This document shows, in pieces, positions 23,863 through 34,645 of a stretch of DNA of 64,000 bases; the first letter of the stretch is position 1; every line of letters starts with the position of its first letter. Origin of the DNA: Melanocharis versteri. Its lineage: Eukaryota; Chordata; Aves; Passeriformes; Melanocharitidae. A program made the translations under genes and the position numbers. The DNA is taken from contig VZTG01001077.1 in the NCBI GenBank assembly GCA_013397845.1, positions 572,484-636,483 of the forward strand, in the 5' to 3' direction. The notes under the pieces were generated by a model. That model did no database searches, was not told the DNA's origin, and was given only the letters and a program-made list of their open reading frames with translations.

Positions 23863-26622
23863 ATGATTCTGAGGCACAAGGCCAAATCATCCTTTTAAGG
23901 CTGACACAGAATGAGGAGAGGTTTAGGAAGGCTATATTTTAATCAGTTGTAGGATGGGGTTTGAAAATTTTTTGAAAGTCAGTTGCATAATTTCCATGCA
24001 TTTATTAAATCATTTATTCAATCTACAGTGCCTTGTTTGAGAAAGTCACTAAACAGGTTCTTGTTAAGATTTCTGGCACATTATTTCACTACCAAAGACT
24101 GACAACATTCCCTCCCCTTCCCTGACCCACCTTTTTTCCCCCTGAGAACTGCTGTGTAACTAGGACTTACAAAAATATTAATTTGCCCTCTGCTTGTCAA
24201 AATTCATGTACTGTTTTCAAGCACTGACAGCGGATACTTACAATTACATCATTTGCCATTTGTTGGGGCCATTTCTTGCCCATGTAAACAAGTATAGCAA
24301 CAATAATCTGGAAGAAAAGTCTGGCTTGAAATCTAGATGCCTCAATTGAAGATGTCACAGCAGAATCTGTACATTCACTATTTAATAACAGAATGCAAGT
24401 GGCAGCATTTGCAGACAGAAGAAATTTAGGTTGCTCAAGCCTAAAAAAAAGACTGAGAGAATGTCAAAAGGAGAGATAAAACACAGTGACTGCTGTCATT
24501 CTATGACAAAAGCATTGTGTATACTGAATAGATAATTAGTGATTGTAAATCTCCTGTAAGTGAGGGAAGAAAGATTTTGAATTGATTTGAGACATCACTA
24601 AAAATACCTACTACATTTTTGTCAGTAGCTAAGTAGAAGGTAAACAGAAAGACTAGGGTAGCAAATAATTGAAAATACGTCATTAAATAAATTATAGGCA
24701 TCCATCAAAAGCAACATTTTCCCTCCCCATCACTTTTGAGAGGGAAATGCAGGCATACAAGAAATCCAAACATAGTTAAGAGAAGTCTGTAGGGTAATGG
24801 ACAACTTACAGAAAAAATAAATGTACAGAACAGAAACAATCAGTCTAAGGAACAGACTAAGAAGAAGCAACATGATAGAAGTATACAAATAATGAATATC
24901 ATGACTAATAAGAGCCATGGTACATCTACTTATCCATGATAATTCTGCAATTAAAAAAAACACTTAAACACCTCAGAGTTTTAAAAACTTGGGTAGAAAG
25001 ATTTTACAACCTCATATGAATATGATGATCTTCAAGACTAATAAGAATGTTCATATGCTGGGGACAATGAGGACACTTTAAAGTGGCAAAACAAAGACCA
25101 TAATTGTTTGAGTTCTGGTATAATCCAAACTCAAATTTGTTTTTAGAAGACATGATTTTCTGCTGCATGCTGGTTATTCTCAGTGTCTCCTGCTGCAATG
25201 TTTAATTTCCTAACTTATCTAGATCTGTGGGTTTGATCTGTTATGGTAATTGCATCACGCTAAAAATCAACTAAGCTATTAACTTGTTGAGAATTCCTTC
25301 TTTTTTTCCTCCCCATGACACCATTACCCTTTTTCTAGAACAATTTGAAGTGTTCTGGCAAATATTTGCACTATTCTGGGAAACAATAGTGTTTAGATAT
25401 GGTTAGATGATTGAATTTCCATCTACCCCTAAAAGCAGGCACCATATTTAAGGCAAAATTGTGACAGGGAAAATTAGTAATTTGTGCAGGAACCTTAGTT
25501 TGAAGTTCCTTCTAAGGGTCCTTTTTCCATTGTTCCTTAGGCAGGCAACAGAGAGATGAACCTTATTTGGAAGCATAGATTGTGCCAGATGGAGCAGGCT
25601 GGTTTAAAAATCAAAGGGACACAAGGGCCTGTTTTCCGTAGGAGATAAACACAAAATGTTCTGCACTGCCAGCGCTTACGAGCCCTCCTGTACCTTGGTG
25701 CAGCAGGCATCACTTGGCTTTCAACCGCTCTGACACCCACTTTGGCTGAGCTGCATCGAGCCCAGGAGTACCAGCATCATGTCAGCCTTAACACTGCTTC
25801 CCAGTATTATCAGCGAGTGTAAAGTACCGGTCTTAATTTGCTGTATTTAAAATTATTAGGTCTAGTGCCTGAAATACTCAGTGAAAAGCTATCCGCAGGA
25901 TGGTATGGACTCCACAAACCACAAACATCAGTTCAGCTTGAGGAAAACTCCAATTGAATTGACATTGCATGGTACATTTTCTTAGAGGGAGTAATGGTGA
26001 AGAGGGGATGAAGTGAGCAGAAGCTTGAAGCCATTGAGTCTGAGAATCCCTTTTATATTAATATCCAAGAACTATTTGAGTCTGATTTAGAAGGCACAAG
26101 TACTATGAAGAGCTGCAGAGTACTGAAAGTATTAACTACCCCCTCTTTCTGATAATAACGTCAGGAATCTCACCAAAATCCTCATAAGCATCATAGGATT
26201 TTTTCCAACTTTTTACTGGACTAGGCTCATTACTTTTTTCCCTAGCTTTTATAATAAGCACTTCATAGCTGGCAGTTAATGTGAAACAGCCATACAAATA
26301 AAGTGAGTAATACTTAGCAATATGGGGTTCGATAAAATTCCTATTTTAACTGTTTTTTATTTATTATTTTCATTCAGAAAACCTTCTTGTAATATCTTTG
26401 CCTAGTTAGGACTTGGTTTTCAGGCAGTGAGATGAAGAGTCCTTTATGAACTTGTAGATGCACACTTAATATCTTTAGTCAATTATTTTCCCAAATACAC
26501 AATCATTTGTCTGCAGTATTATACTGATAAATGAGGGTTTCCTCTGTAATTCTGGAGAGTTTTGTTACTATACTTTACTGTACAGGGCTAACAAGAATAT
26601 GTATCAGAAATGTATTCATAGA
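23863..26622. other. Non-coding DNA, nothing recognised
   Basis: AT-rich spacer with no identified gene or element. 25540-25790 is more GC-rich than its surroundings but shows no CpG enrichment, splice pattern or repeat that I recognise. Confidence 0.4.
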
Positions 26623-26912
26623 CTACAGCTACCTGAAAGGAGGTTGTAGCAAACTGGGGGTCGGCCTCTTCTCCCAGGCAAACAGTGTCAGAATGAGAGG
26701 AAATGGCCTTAAGCTGTGCCAGGGGAGGTGTAGGTTGGACATCAGGAGGAATTTCTTCACAGGAAGGGTTGTTAAATATTAGAATGGGCTGCCCAGCAAG
26801 GTGGTGGAGTCACCATCCCTGGAGGTGTTCAAGGTAAGACTGGACGTGGCACCCAGAGCGGTCATAGGTTGGACTCAGTCTCAGAGACCTTTCCAAGCTA
26901 ATTGATTCTGTG
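26623..26912 (+). mobile_element. CR1 LINE fragment with 3' end
   Basis: Sense CR1 starting around AGCTACCTGAAAGGAGGTTG and continuing through GGTCGGCCTCTTCTCCCAGG (26660), CTGTGCCAGGGGAGGTGTAG (26715), GACATCAGGAGGAATTTCTT (26738) and TCACCATCCCTGGAGGTGTT (26810). It ends in GAGACCTTTCCAAGC...TTGATTCTGTG (about 26885-26912). It belongs to a different CR1 subfamily from the 6.7 kb copy (CTCTTCTCCCAGG and TCACCATCCCTGG variants). One stop-containing indel region precedes the tail. It directly abuts an LTR fragment. Confidence 0.9.
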
Positions 26913-26925
26913 TCACTCTGTCCTG

Positions 26926-27122
26926 CCCGTGCTCCCTTCTTGTGCACTTGCTCACTGCCAGAGCATGGGACACAGAAACGTTATTGATTTAGAGCAAGCA
27001 CTGCTTTGCAACAACCAAAACATCAGTGTGTTATCAATGCTATTCTCATACTGAATCCAAAACCCAGCACCGTACCAGCTGCTAAGAAGAAAATTAACCC
27101 TATCCCATCTGAAATCAGGACA
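26926..27122 (-). mobile_element. LTR fragment, same avian family as the 22.5 kb solo LTR
   Basis: On the minus strand it begins with the LTR terminus TGTCCTGATTTCAG (27122) and proceeds through GGGTTAATTTTCTTCTTAGC (about 27102), a CAGCACCGTACCAGC-complement segment and a GTTGTTGCAAAGCAGTGCTT segment. It stops near 26926, where the CR1 tail lies. Only the first ~200 bases of the LTR (U3 start) are present; the TATA box and poly(A) region are missing. It shares the order AGAAGAAAATTAAC...TATCCCA on the plus strand with the complete LTR but differs enough to be another subfamily. Confidence 0.75.
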
Positions 27123-27640
27123 AGCCAGGACCAGGCTGCACATACTATAGTTTTTTCTGTCATTTAAACTTGAAACATTTTTCTGAACTAGTTCAAATGG
27201 TGTGATCTCTAATTTATCCTTTACACATCTTTTCAATTAATCAGTAGACTATGAGCAAAAGAATGTGGTAAATTTTTTAAGAATTTTTGAATTCTGTAAG
27301 GAGAAAAATGTATCTAAATCCATTATCCTGAGGCATCTTCAGTTTTTTCTTTGAGGGAGTTATGTGGGCTAGTGTTATGGAAAAATACTCTATACAAATG
27401 GAACCACACCACTTGAAGAAATTAAGGACTTTGAAGGACTGGAAAAGCATCCCATTTCTTGTCGTGACAACAGCAATAATATGTTCTGTTAGGGCTCTTA
27501 AATATGATCAAGAGAATCAGATGATGGTGTTGTTACTAATAGCTGCAGCACTTTATCAATTTGACTAGGTAAAGGAATCTATTGAGAAAGAATAGGATAG
27601 ATTATACAAAGCTGGTTTATACTCTGAAACAAAGTGCCAT
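27123..27640. other. Non-coding DNA, nothing recognised
   Basis: About 520 bases between an LTR fragment and a CR1 piece. There is a short chance ORF and no recognised feature. Confidence 0.4.
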
Positions 27641-27868
27641 GAAATGAGTGCTGTCCCTCAGGAGTCTGTACTGGGACCAGTACTGTTTAACATTTTCATC
27701 AATTACATACCCAGTGGGATCCCTGGAAACACTCAAGGACAGATTGGATGGGGCTCTGATACATCTAATCTAGTTGAAGATGTCCCTGCTCATTACAGGG
27801 GGTGGACCAGAGGGCCTTTAAAGGTCCCTTCCAACCCAAATTATTCTACGGTTCTTCAATTCTATGAA
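27641..27868 (+). mobile_element. Internally deleted CR1 retaining an RT motif
   Basis: The first ~65 bases encode the reverse-transcriptase signature VPQESVLGPVLFNIFIN (consensus VPQGSVLGPLLF.IFIND, a palm-domain block), with Gly replaced by Glu. Around 27705-27720 the sequence jumps directly to the CR1 3' region (CCCTGGAAACACTCAAGGAC, GGATGGGGCTCTGATA, GGCCTTTAAAGGTCCCTTCC) and finishes with ATTCTACGGTTCTTCAATTCTATGA. The downstream RT, connection and C-terminal coding region is therefore missing. It is an inactive copy and not a gene. Confidence 0.85.
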
Positions 27869-30800
27869 ACACTGTGTTTGAAGTTTGCCATAATTAATTG
27901 GGATAGGAAGTCAAAACAGAGCTCTTCCCTCAGTGGTGCTTCTGAGTGACCTTTTAGAGTATCTAAAAACAAAGTCTGTTTGAAAAATAAAGTAAGTGAG
28001 CAATCTGTTACCACACTAGAGCCCAGACAAGTCAATGGAAGCCTAAGCCATTCAAGAGTTCCCTCATTTACTGGAACCTGCATCTTAAGAAGAAATTTTA
28101 TGTAATTAAAATAATTACTTATGTCATACCTGTTTAAATGGCACTAGCAGAGTCCCTGAATGACAGATACCCAGTATTTCTGGTGCTGACAGATTTTCAC
28201 AAAATGCCATTCATCAGTCTTGGCATAGTTACTCCTATTGAAATAGGAGCCACACATGTTAACACAACACGTACATGGCATTTAAGGTTTAATCAAAGTA
28301 ATTCTATTTTTGAATTTTTGATTGACAAGCTCTTCTTTCTGCTCCCTTAACTGAGCTATATCATTATTAGCACACACACTTCTGATCAACATATCGGTAA
28401 ATTTCATGGTTGATCTAACCATGATTTACCCACACAAGAGGGTAAATATATTGTTCGTAATACAGATCCATTAACCCCCTGCATAACAGATCCTGCTGCA
28501 GTGTTCCAGCCATGTAGACCCTCCCTGCAAAGAAAAGTTCATCTCGGCATCTCCTCAACAGATGCTGCAACACTCATTAATACAGGCTTTGGAATGGGAA
28601 GGCTCTGCTCCAAGCTGGGCTATTGACAGAGATGGGTTTGTCTCGATGTACTTATAAGCAGAACACAGAATGGTCTGCAGGCTTGGGCTGTCACAACAGC
28701 TGCTTTCAAATCTTGAATACTCATTCTGGAAGAAGGTTTTTTTACTGTATTTTTAATATAATTTCAAGCCTAGAAAAACAATACTGATTATTTGGTTATT
28801 GAAAACAAATTATAATAAACAGATCTATTTATGTCCATAAGCATTTCTCACAAGTGGACCATATTTATCTGAAAGCAAAATGCACCTTCAAGAGTTTTGT
28901 TGTTTTTAGCATGAGTTGTGAGCTGGTATAAATACAAATAAGGAAGAATGGTGTTCAAACTTTAGGATGGCTATCAAAATTGGAAGCAACCGGTAAATCA
29001 GAAGCCAGAAGCTTCAAAATACTGGCATTCAAGACTTATTCTTTACAGTACAAGATTTCTTTTCCTGGGTACATACAAATCATTCATACACATTTAAAAT
29101 GCATGAAATGTTGAAGCTCACCTTTTGGAATCCTACCTTGACTTCCACTTCACGTAAGCCTACTCATCATCACAAAGGCCTACTGAGTTCTAAGTGCAGA
29201 GTCCTATACTTCCAAAATAATTCATATTCTATTTAATTGTTTTTTTAAAAACCCACACTAAGTAGGGATAAATTTAAAATATACAGAGAATGTGAAAAGT
29301 ACTGAAGAAATTAAAGGGCTTCTTTGTATATGACATTTTCATAAGAAGTTCTATCATTGCTGTACCACTGCCGCAATATCTGCCGAGCACTTTGCAGTCA
29401 TACTTTCTCAGTGGTGCTGATATTCTTGTACTACACAACACTGCAATCTGTGCAGAAAGCCTCCATTATTTTGTGGCACTTGGTCAGAGATAAGCTCAGC
29501 AAAAGCCATCCCATTGTTTAGAGAGGGGTGTATGTCATTGCAGAAGGGACTGTGGCCATTGCCTGCCAATGGTGTTGATAAAACATAAAGCAGGAATACA
29601 GCGAGGATTCAACCTTTGATCATGACTTTCCAAAATAATGTTACACATCATTATACACATCACAGAGGAACAGACAATTATGCAAGATACTTCGCAGAAC
29701 TCATTTTTTCCTCAGGAATTTTATGCATGTGAGACAGTGTGAGGGACAGAAATTACAATCCCACAGCAGCAAGGGGACAACAGTGAGTTGTGCTCATTTC
29801 AATGCTTGAGAGCCCTTGTAGCAAAAAACCCAAAGCAACAGCAATGGGGAGAGATGAAAGCCAGAACAACCAGCAGTGTCAATGCTAATGAGGAAAGACT
29901 ATCAATGTAAATTCTCTGTTGGCCACATCAGTAGGACAATGAAGCTCAATCTGCCGAATGTTCCAAAAATAAAATGACAAATTAAGCATCATCTAACACT
30001 TCTAAGAGCATGACAACAGCTTTTATGCTTCCTGTCGAAAACCATATATTATTGTGGAACTCATGTAAACACGCATTGTGTATCACAGAGCCATTCTTCA
30101 CCCATAAAAGTGCACCCAGCCAAAGTCTGACAGGCATAAATGAGAAGGTTTAAAAATTACCAGAAAAATAGCAAGGAAATAAAATACACAGTGGATATCA
30201 TTACTATTGGCTACCTTCACAAACCAGATGATGGACAAATATTAAAAAACATCTGTACAGATGTCCTACAGATGACAAAAAATTCATTTTTCCTAGTGAT
30301 CTGTAATGCTTCAGATTTTAAATTGAATCAACAGGTGTATTGTATTACCATCAAAAGCAAGGTCAGAGAAAATAATAAATGTCCCATTTACTGAGAGAAA
30401 GTACAGTGTCTCATGAAAGAGAATGGCTATGAGAAGGACAGATTACATACAGGTAGAGAACCAGCTGATACTGCTGCAGCTTAACCAAATATCAGGTATT
30501 TTTATAGTGCAAAAGGGTATCCTCTGTATTACAGGGAAGTGAGTTTTGTAACCTGTGGCTTCCAGTACTCTCCCAACTAAAGCAGCAGGTGTAGGAAGAG
30601 CTAAAAACCTTGCAAGAAGCTGCATAAATTTAACCCACTGGACATTTTGAACCACAGAATCATGTGTTTTGTCTTGGGACAAGCACAACTAATCACATCA
30701 GTATTTATATTTTGCAAATGTTTACTTGGCACATGGAACACTCAACAGCCAAACCACCATACTCACAAGAATTATGCAGAATAAAAAGCTGATATGCAGA

Positions 30801-32269
30801 CCTTGGTGAAGGTACTGTTACTTAATCTCCAAAACAGGTCAGTAATTTATCACATTAGCCCTTTTATGAACCATCAACCTCATTATCATAGTTCACTGCA
30901 CAAGCTACCCTTGGGAGTCCAGTGCTAATAGCGTGCAGAGAGAGGTAAGACACATAGTCCAAACTCCCTCATTATGGATCCACTTTAAGGAAACACTTAC
31001 ACATTAGAGTGAAACAAGCATTACATTTAGAAAAAACAAAAATCAATACAAGGAACCCAAAAGCTAAATCTGTTTTTTCAAGTAATCCCATCAAAATTAA
31101 CTCTGAGAAGCAGTGCAGGAAACTACTCATGCGACAAGTATCATTGATCTAGCTGTTAGCAAGCCTGTATGAATGGCATCATTATGCACTCACCCTTACT
31201 GGTAAAGACACAGCATGAGAGAAGAACTGCATATTTGAGCAGGAACGTGCTGTAAAACAAAAGATAAAAAGGACCTTCAATTTTGCTTGTATGTCTGTAT
31301 TGTTCTCCAGGTGTAAATGACAACAGTGCCTAAGGCCTCAAGCCTTTAAGTAGCTGGCTGCTCTGAGGTGCTTTTATTGAATTTATGGGAGCTGAGGATA
31401 CTTAGTGCCTTCTTGGTATCATTGATATGTATTTCCCTCTATGAAGCTTTGAAAATCTCTATTACAGCAAAGCAGAGATAAGTTTGCTCGTGAAATTTCA
31501 TTAACAACATTAAATATTCTAAATAGGTATCACACCTCTATTTTTTTGATGTAGCCACTGGAGAATAAGAAAGAGGACCATCAGTCTTTTTCTTATGGAT
31601 AAAGCTAAGTGAGAGGAAACTTACAGTAAAATCAATTTGTTGGCAATAACAAAATACTTCTTTCTCTTCAATAACGCAGAAGTAGATCACCCCAAAACCT
31701 CTAGTGCTTTATCTCTCTTAAACCCACTTGCTTTTTTACTCTTAAATTTCATCTTGGCCATATTGTCCTCTTTGTGACACTACTGTAGTATTCAGTCGGA
31801 AGAGAGCAATACCTTAAGTGTCTGATATAGCATTTTGAGAATTTAACACAGACACAAATTTTGTGTCAACTTTACATTTTCAGTTTATCTCTAAATCTGA
31901 AAACAACTTATCCATGGAAAGAAAAAAAAATATTAAGACATCAGAAGGTCTGAAAGCAGATTCGTTGCTCATTTCTACAAATTTTATGGGACATTATTTT
32001 TCTTAAAATTTAAGTGGACTCAGATCAAACTTCCCTCATATACATTTTATTTGTTGTCATAAAACACCGGTGATCCAAAATAGCCACTGTGGAGGAATTT
32101 ATTCTTTATAGCATACTGTGACTAGGTGTACTAGTATGACTTTTCTTCAGAAAATAATGTTCAGCAAAAGGAGGTGGATGAGCAACTGGTCATAGAAAGC
32201 TAGATAAAACAAATACATTTCAAATACATTTCAATAACTTAAAGGGAAAGTATGGCAAAGTGGACTTAC
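27869..32269. other. Non-coding DNA with one hairpin
   Basis: No exon or mobile element recognised. 28396-28430 forms a hairpin (listed separately). 28480-28730 is a motif-dense, moderately GC-rich stretch of the kind seen in conserved non-coding DNA, but no specific identity can be given. Confidence 0.4.
28396..28430. repeat. Imperfect hairpin, 14-bp arms with a 2-nt bulge
   Basis: GGTAAAT (28396-28402), a TT bulge, and CATGGTT (28405-28411) pair with AACCATG (28417-28423) and ATTTACC (28424-28430) around the five-base loop GATCT. All 14 pairs are perfect. A further GGTAAAT follows at about 28440. No transposon or RNA-gene family was recognised. Confidence 0.8.
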
Positions 32270-32336
32270 CAAGTTCTGAAAATTTAGTAAGCCTGAAGTT
32301 TAATTTACACTGAGTTACATCCAGTTACCTTGAAGG
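32270..32336 (-). other. Candidate non-coding exon (paired splice signals)
   Basis: On the minus strand a pyrimidine-rich tract ends in CATTCTTTTCCAG (acceptor), followed by 67 bases and a strong donor CTTG|GTAAGTCC. All three reading frames of the 67 bases contain a stop, so if real it is a 5' UTR or lncRNA exon, or it ends a very short reading frame. It lies 1.8 kb downstream, in the minus-strand direction, of the candidate CpG-island exon. Evidence is splice consensus only. Confidence 0.2.
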
Positions 32337-34079
32337 CTGGAAAAGAATGGGAGGGGCTACCAAATAGCAGGGTTTTACTTCCAAAATTTAGTTCTGCTTT
32401 ACAGGCTAGCTCAGCCAAAAATGCAAGACAACAGCATAATTTTTGTTTAGTTCTCAGCCCACTGGGAGATCATACACACCCATTTTGATTTTGTTTGCTT
32501 AGTTGTGCTGACCGAAACTGACTTCACATTCTTCAGTATGTTATTTTTAGTGATGCTTTCCCCTGTTTTCTTTTCCATGTACTGCCTTGGAAGAAGACTA
32601 ACTAGAATTGAAATACAGTAGGTTTCAAACCACGTGGATCAAAAACAGAGATGGAAAAAAACAATTTTGCATGTTTTTTTACCAATCTGTGCCAGGTAAG
32701 TCTCTTACTCCTTGGAACAATTGTTTCTACTGTTGTATGATGGTTTCAATTTTAAAATGTCAGCCAAGCAACCTGTTGTACAAAAGGGTAGTTCTGCTAC
32801 CCTCCATCTCTCTTTCTTTCAGCACTTCTCTGACTGAAGAGTAAAAAGTTCAGGGAATCACGGTGGAAACTCACAGAACAGGAGTTCCCCGAACAAGCTC
32901 ATTGTGGAGTCAGCCAAACCCTAGAGCCTGCCCGGAGGACAGGAGATGGAACCATGTGTGTGAAAGTGGCTAAAGAAGTCCTCTATTTGGTCCCAGCTTC
33001 TCACTGGATTGGCTTACAAGCTGAAGGTACACTCTCAGAAAACCTATTTCTTTTCAGAAATGCTCCTTTGTAAAACATACAATGATTTGGAAATATGTCC
33101 TCTGACAGCATTTGCAGAAAATGTCAATGCCTCCTCTAAAACACCCTAGTAAGCTCAACACCTTAATCCAAACGGCCTCGATGCTTCCTTCTACTGTTAC
33201 AGGTGTTTTTCTTATTTCCCCTGCTCCTTTTTTTTTCCTCCACGTCTACACAACGCATTTTAGAATGTGGTGGTCTAAAATGTGGTGTCAAAATTCATGT
33301 GTTACTACTTGGATCTGCAGTTTGATTATCAACATATAGTCTGACAAACATTCAATACTACTGCCAATCAGACCCCCTAAACACAGAGAGTAATTATCTG
33401 CCTTTGAGCTTTGCTTGTGAAAGTCTATTTTCTTCCTATAAGGAGCTGGCAAAAGGTGAGGATGTCTTCTACTACCTGCGCAGATCCCGAATAAATGTGT
33501 TCACTTACTTTTATTTTGCTGCCCCAAAATAATGAAAACAGTGTCTTGCTGTGGTTTACTGACTTATTCCTGAGGCAGAAGAATACAAGTGAAGAAAAAA
33601 CTGTGACCAAATCTTAGAAAGTGTAATGAATTGATAGGACTGAAATGCATTGTGAACTGCTTTTGTATTTGTGTGATAGTTCATGTAAAAAACCCATCAG
33701 AATAAATTGAAAAATGCATTTGCTGTCTTCAACACTTCAGATCTTATATGAAGAATATCTCAAGTTGCATAAAGAAAAAACTGAAACAACATACAGAAGG
33801 GAAATGTGTGATGTCGGCTATAAAGATATTTCACATATGATTGAATGAAGAAGGTTTTTCTGAAAGTAGAGTTATTCCAGAGTAGTGTGAGGCCTTCTCC
33901 CTCCACTTTGCCCTCTTCTTCAGCACCCAAAGCCCTGGCAGAAGTAATTTTGAAGTTTTCTCTTGAGAGAAGAGCGAGACAAATCACAGCACCAACAGCC
34001 TTGATTTAATTAAAAGGGAGAGAATTTCTTTTAAAGCACCCTTCTACTTGAGGAACAAAGGAGACAAAAAGCAGAGTAA
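32337..34079. other. Sequence left of the CpG island, nothing certain
   Basis: AT-rich up to the abrupt CpG-island edge. A strong plus-strand donor GTGCCAG|GTAAGT lies after 32695, but the candidate acceptor upstream is weak, so no exon is called. No mobile element was recognised. Confidence 0.4.
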
Positions 34080-34099
34080 CACCGGCGCGGCTCGCAATA

Positions 34100-34107
34100 C
34101 TCGCGAG
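34100..34107. promoter_or_regulatory. CTCGCGAG palindromic promoter element
   Basis: The self-complementary 8-mer CTCGCGAG matches the core of the TCTCGCGAGA element found in many TATA-less, often bidirectional vertebrate promoters and reported to bind ZBTB33 (Kaiso). It sits inside the left part of the CpG island. Occupancy is inferred, not shown. Confidence 0.4.
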
Positions 34108-34173
34108 GAGTTGCGGAAAACAAAGCGCTCCGTGCTGACGAGAGCACAAAGGGGAACAACAGAGCCGTGCTAC

Positions 34174-34219
34174 CTGACGGTAGGAGCCTGCCGGAGCTCG
34201 GAGCGCTCCCGGTGGCCAT
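34174..34219 (-). CDS. Candidate first coding exon, minus-strand CpG-island gene
   Basis: Minus-strand ATG at 34219-34217 in strong context (ATCACCATGG, A at -3, G at +4). It is followed by 15 codons (MATGSAPSSGRLLPS) plus one base, then a consensus donor CCGTCAG|GTAGC after 34174 (phase 1). If the donor is not used, the frame stays open to 34031. The peptide is Ser/Gly/Ala/Pro-rich with no recognisable signal peptide or domain, as is common for short first exons. I cannot name the gene. The following exon should lie to the left of 34173; the 32270-32336 candidate does not extend the frame for long (stop after ten codons). Start context, donor and CpG-island location agree, but all are short-range signals. 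Confidence 0.35.
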
Positions 34220-34340
34220 GGTGATGGCGATGGCGATTGCGGTGGCGGTGGCGATGGCGGAGCTCCGCGGCGGGCAGGCTGCGCCTCACCGAGGCGGCCC
34301 CGCCCCGGCGCGGAGGTGCCCTGAGGATGCGCCTCTCCAG
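34218..34340 (+). CDS. Candidate plus-strand first exon in CpG island
   Basis: A consensus donor CTCCAG|GTACCG lies after 34340. Two possible starts precede it. One is an ATG at 34218 giving a frame beginning MVMAMAIAVAVAMAEL, dominated by an imperfect GGCGAT/GGCGGT repeat. The other is an ATG at 34327 giving only MRLS plus two bases. Neither peptide looks like a known protein; the first may be an artefact of the triplet-like repeat. It could equally be an untranslated first exon. A GC-type donor CTCAAG|GCAAGT after 34514 is an alternative end. This entry mainly records that the plus strand also has first-exon signals. Confidence 0.2.
34222..34259. repeat. Imperfect GGCGAT/GGCGGT hexamer repeat
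   Basis: Six or so imperfect units of GGYGRT/GGCGAT in the core of the CpG island. On the plus strand it codes an Ala/Val/Met run; on the minus strand it forms His/Arg codons in another frame. It lies immediately upstream of the minus-strand candidate ATG, so it would be 5' UTR there. Confidence 0.6.
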
Positions 34341-34625
34341 GTACCGGCCCTCAGCCCTCAGGCGCCCCGGGACGGCCTCGGGACAAGGATTTCTGTGTTG
34401 CCTGCGCCGAGAGCGAGCCGGTGCGCAGCGAGCGGACCGAGGGCTCTGTGGGCCTGGGAGGAGAGGCGGGAAGAAATACAATCTTCACCTGTCTCCTTGC
34501 TGCCTGTGCTCAAGGCAAGTGTGTGAGCACGTTCTCCCGTGTTCGAGAGACTGTTTCCTGGCAGAGCCCAGCCTGTGAGTCGCTCGCAGCTGAGCCGGGC
34601 CGGAGGCAGAGGGTCGGGAGAGGCC

Positions 34626-34645
34626 GGGACAGGGGCAGGGCGGGG
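34626..34645 (+). other. G-quadruplex motif
   Basis: GGG-ACA-GGGG-CA-GGG-C-GGGG: four G-runs of at least three with loops of 1-3 bases, which fits the standard quadruplex pattern. It lies on the plus strand within the CpG island, about 300 bases downstream of the plus-strand candidate donor. It also contains overlapping GC-box (SP1-type) sequence. Confidence 0.7.

Noticed and set aside
32608..32695. Plus-strand exon ending at the strong donor GTGCCAG|GTAAGT
   Set aside because: No acceptable acceptor in front of it, and the open part is short.
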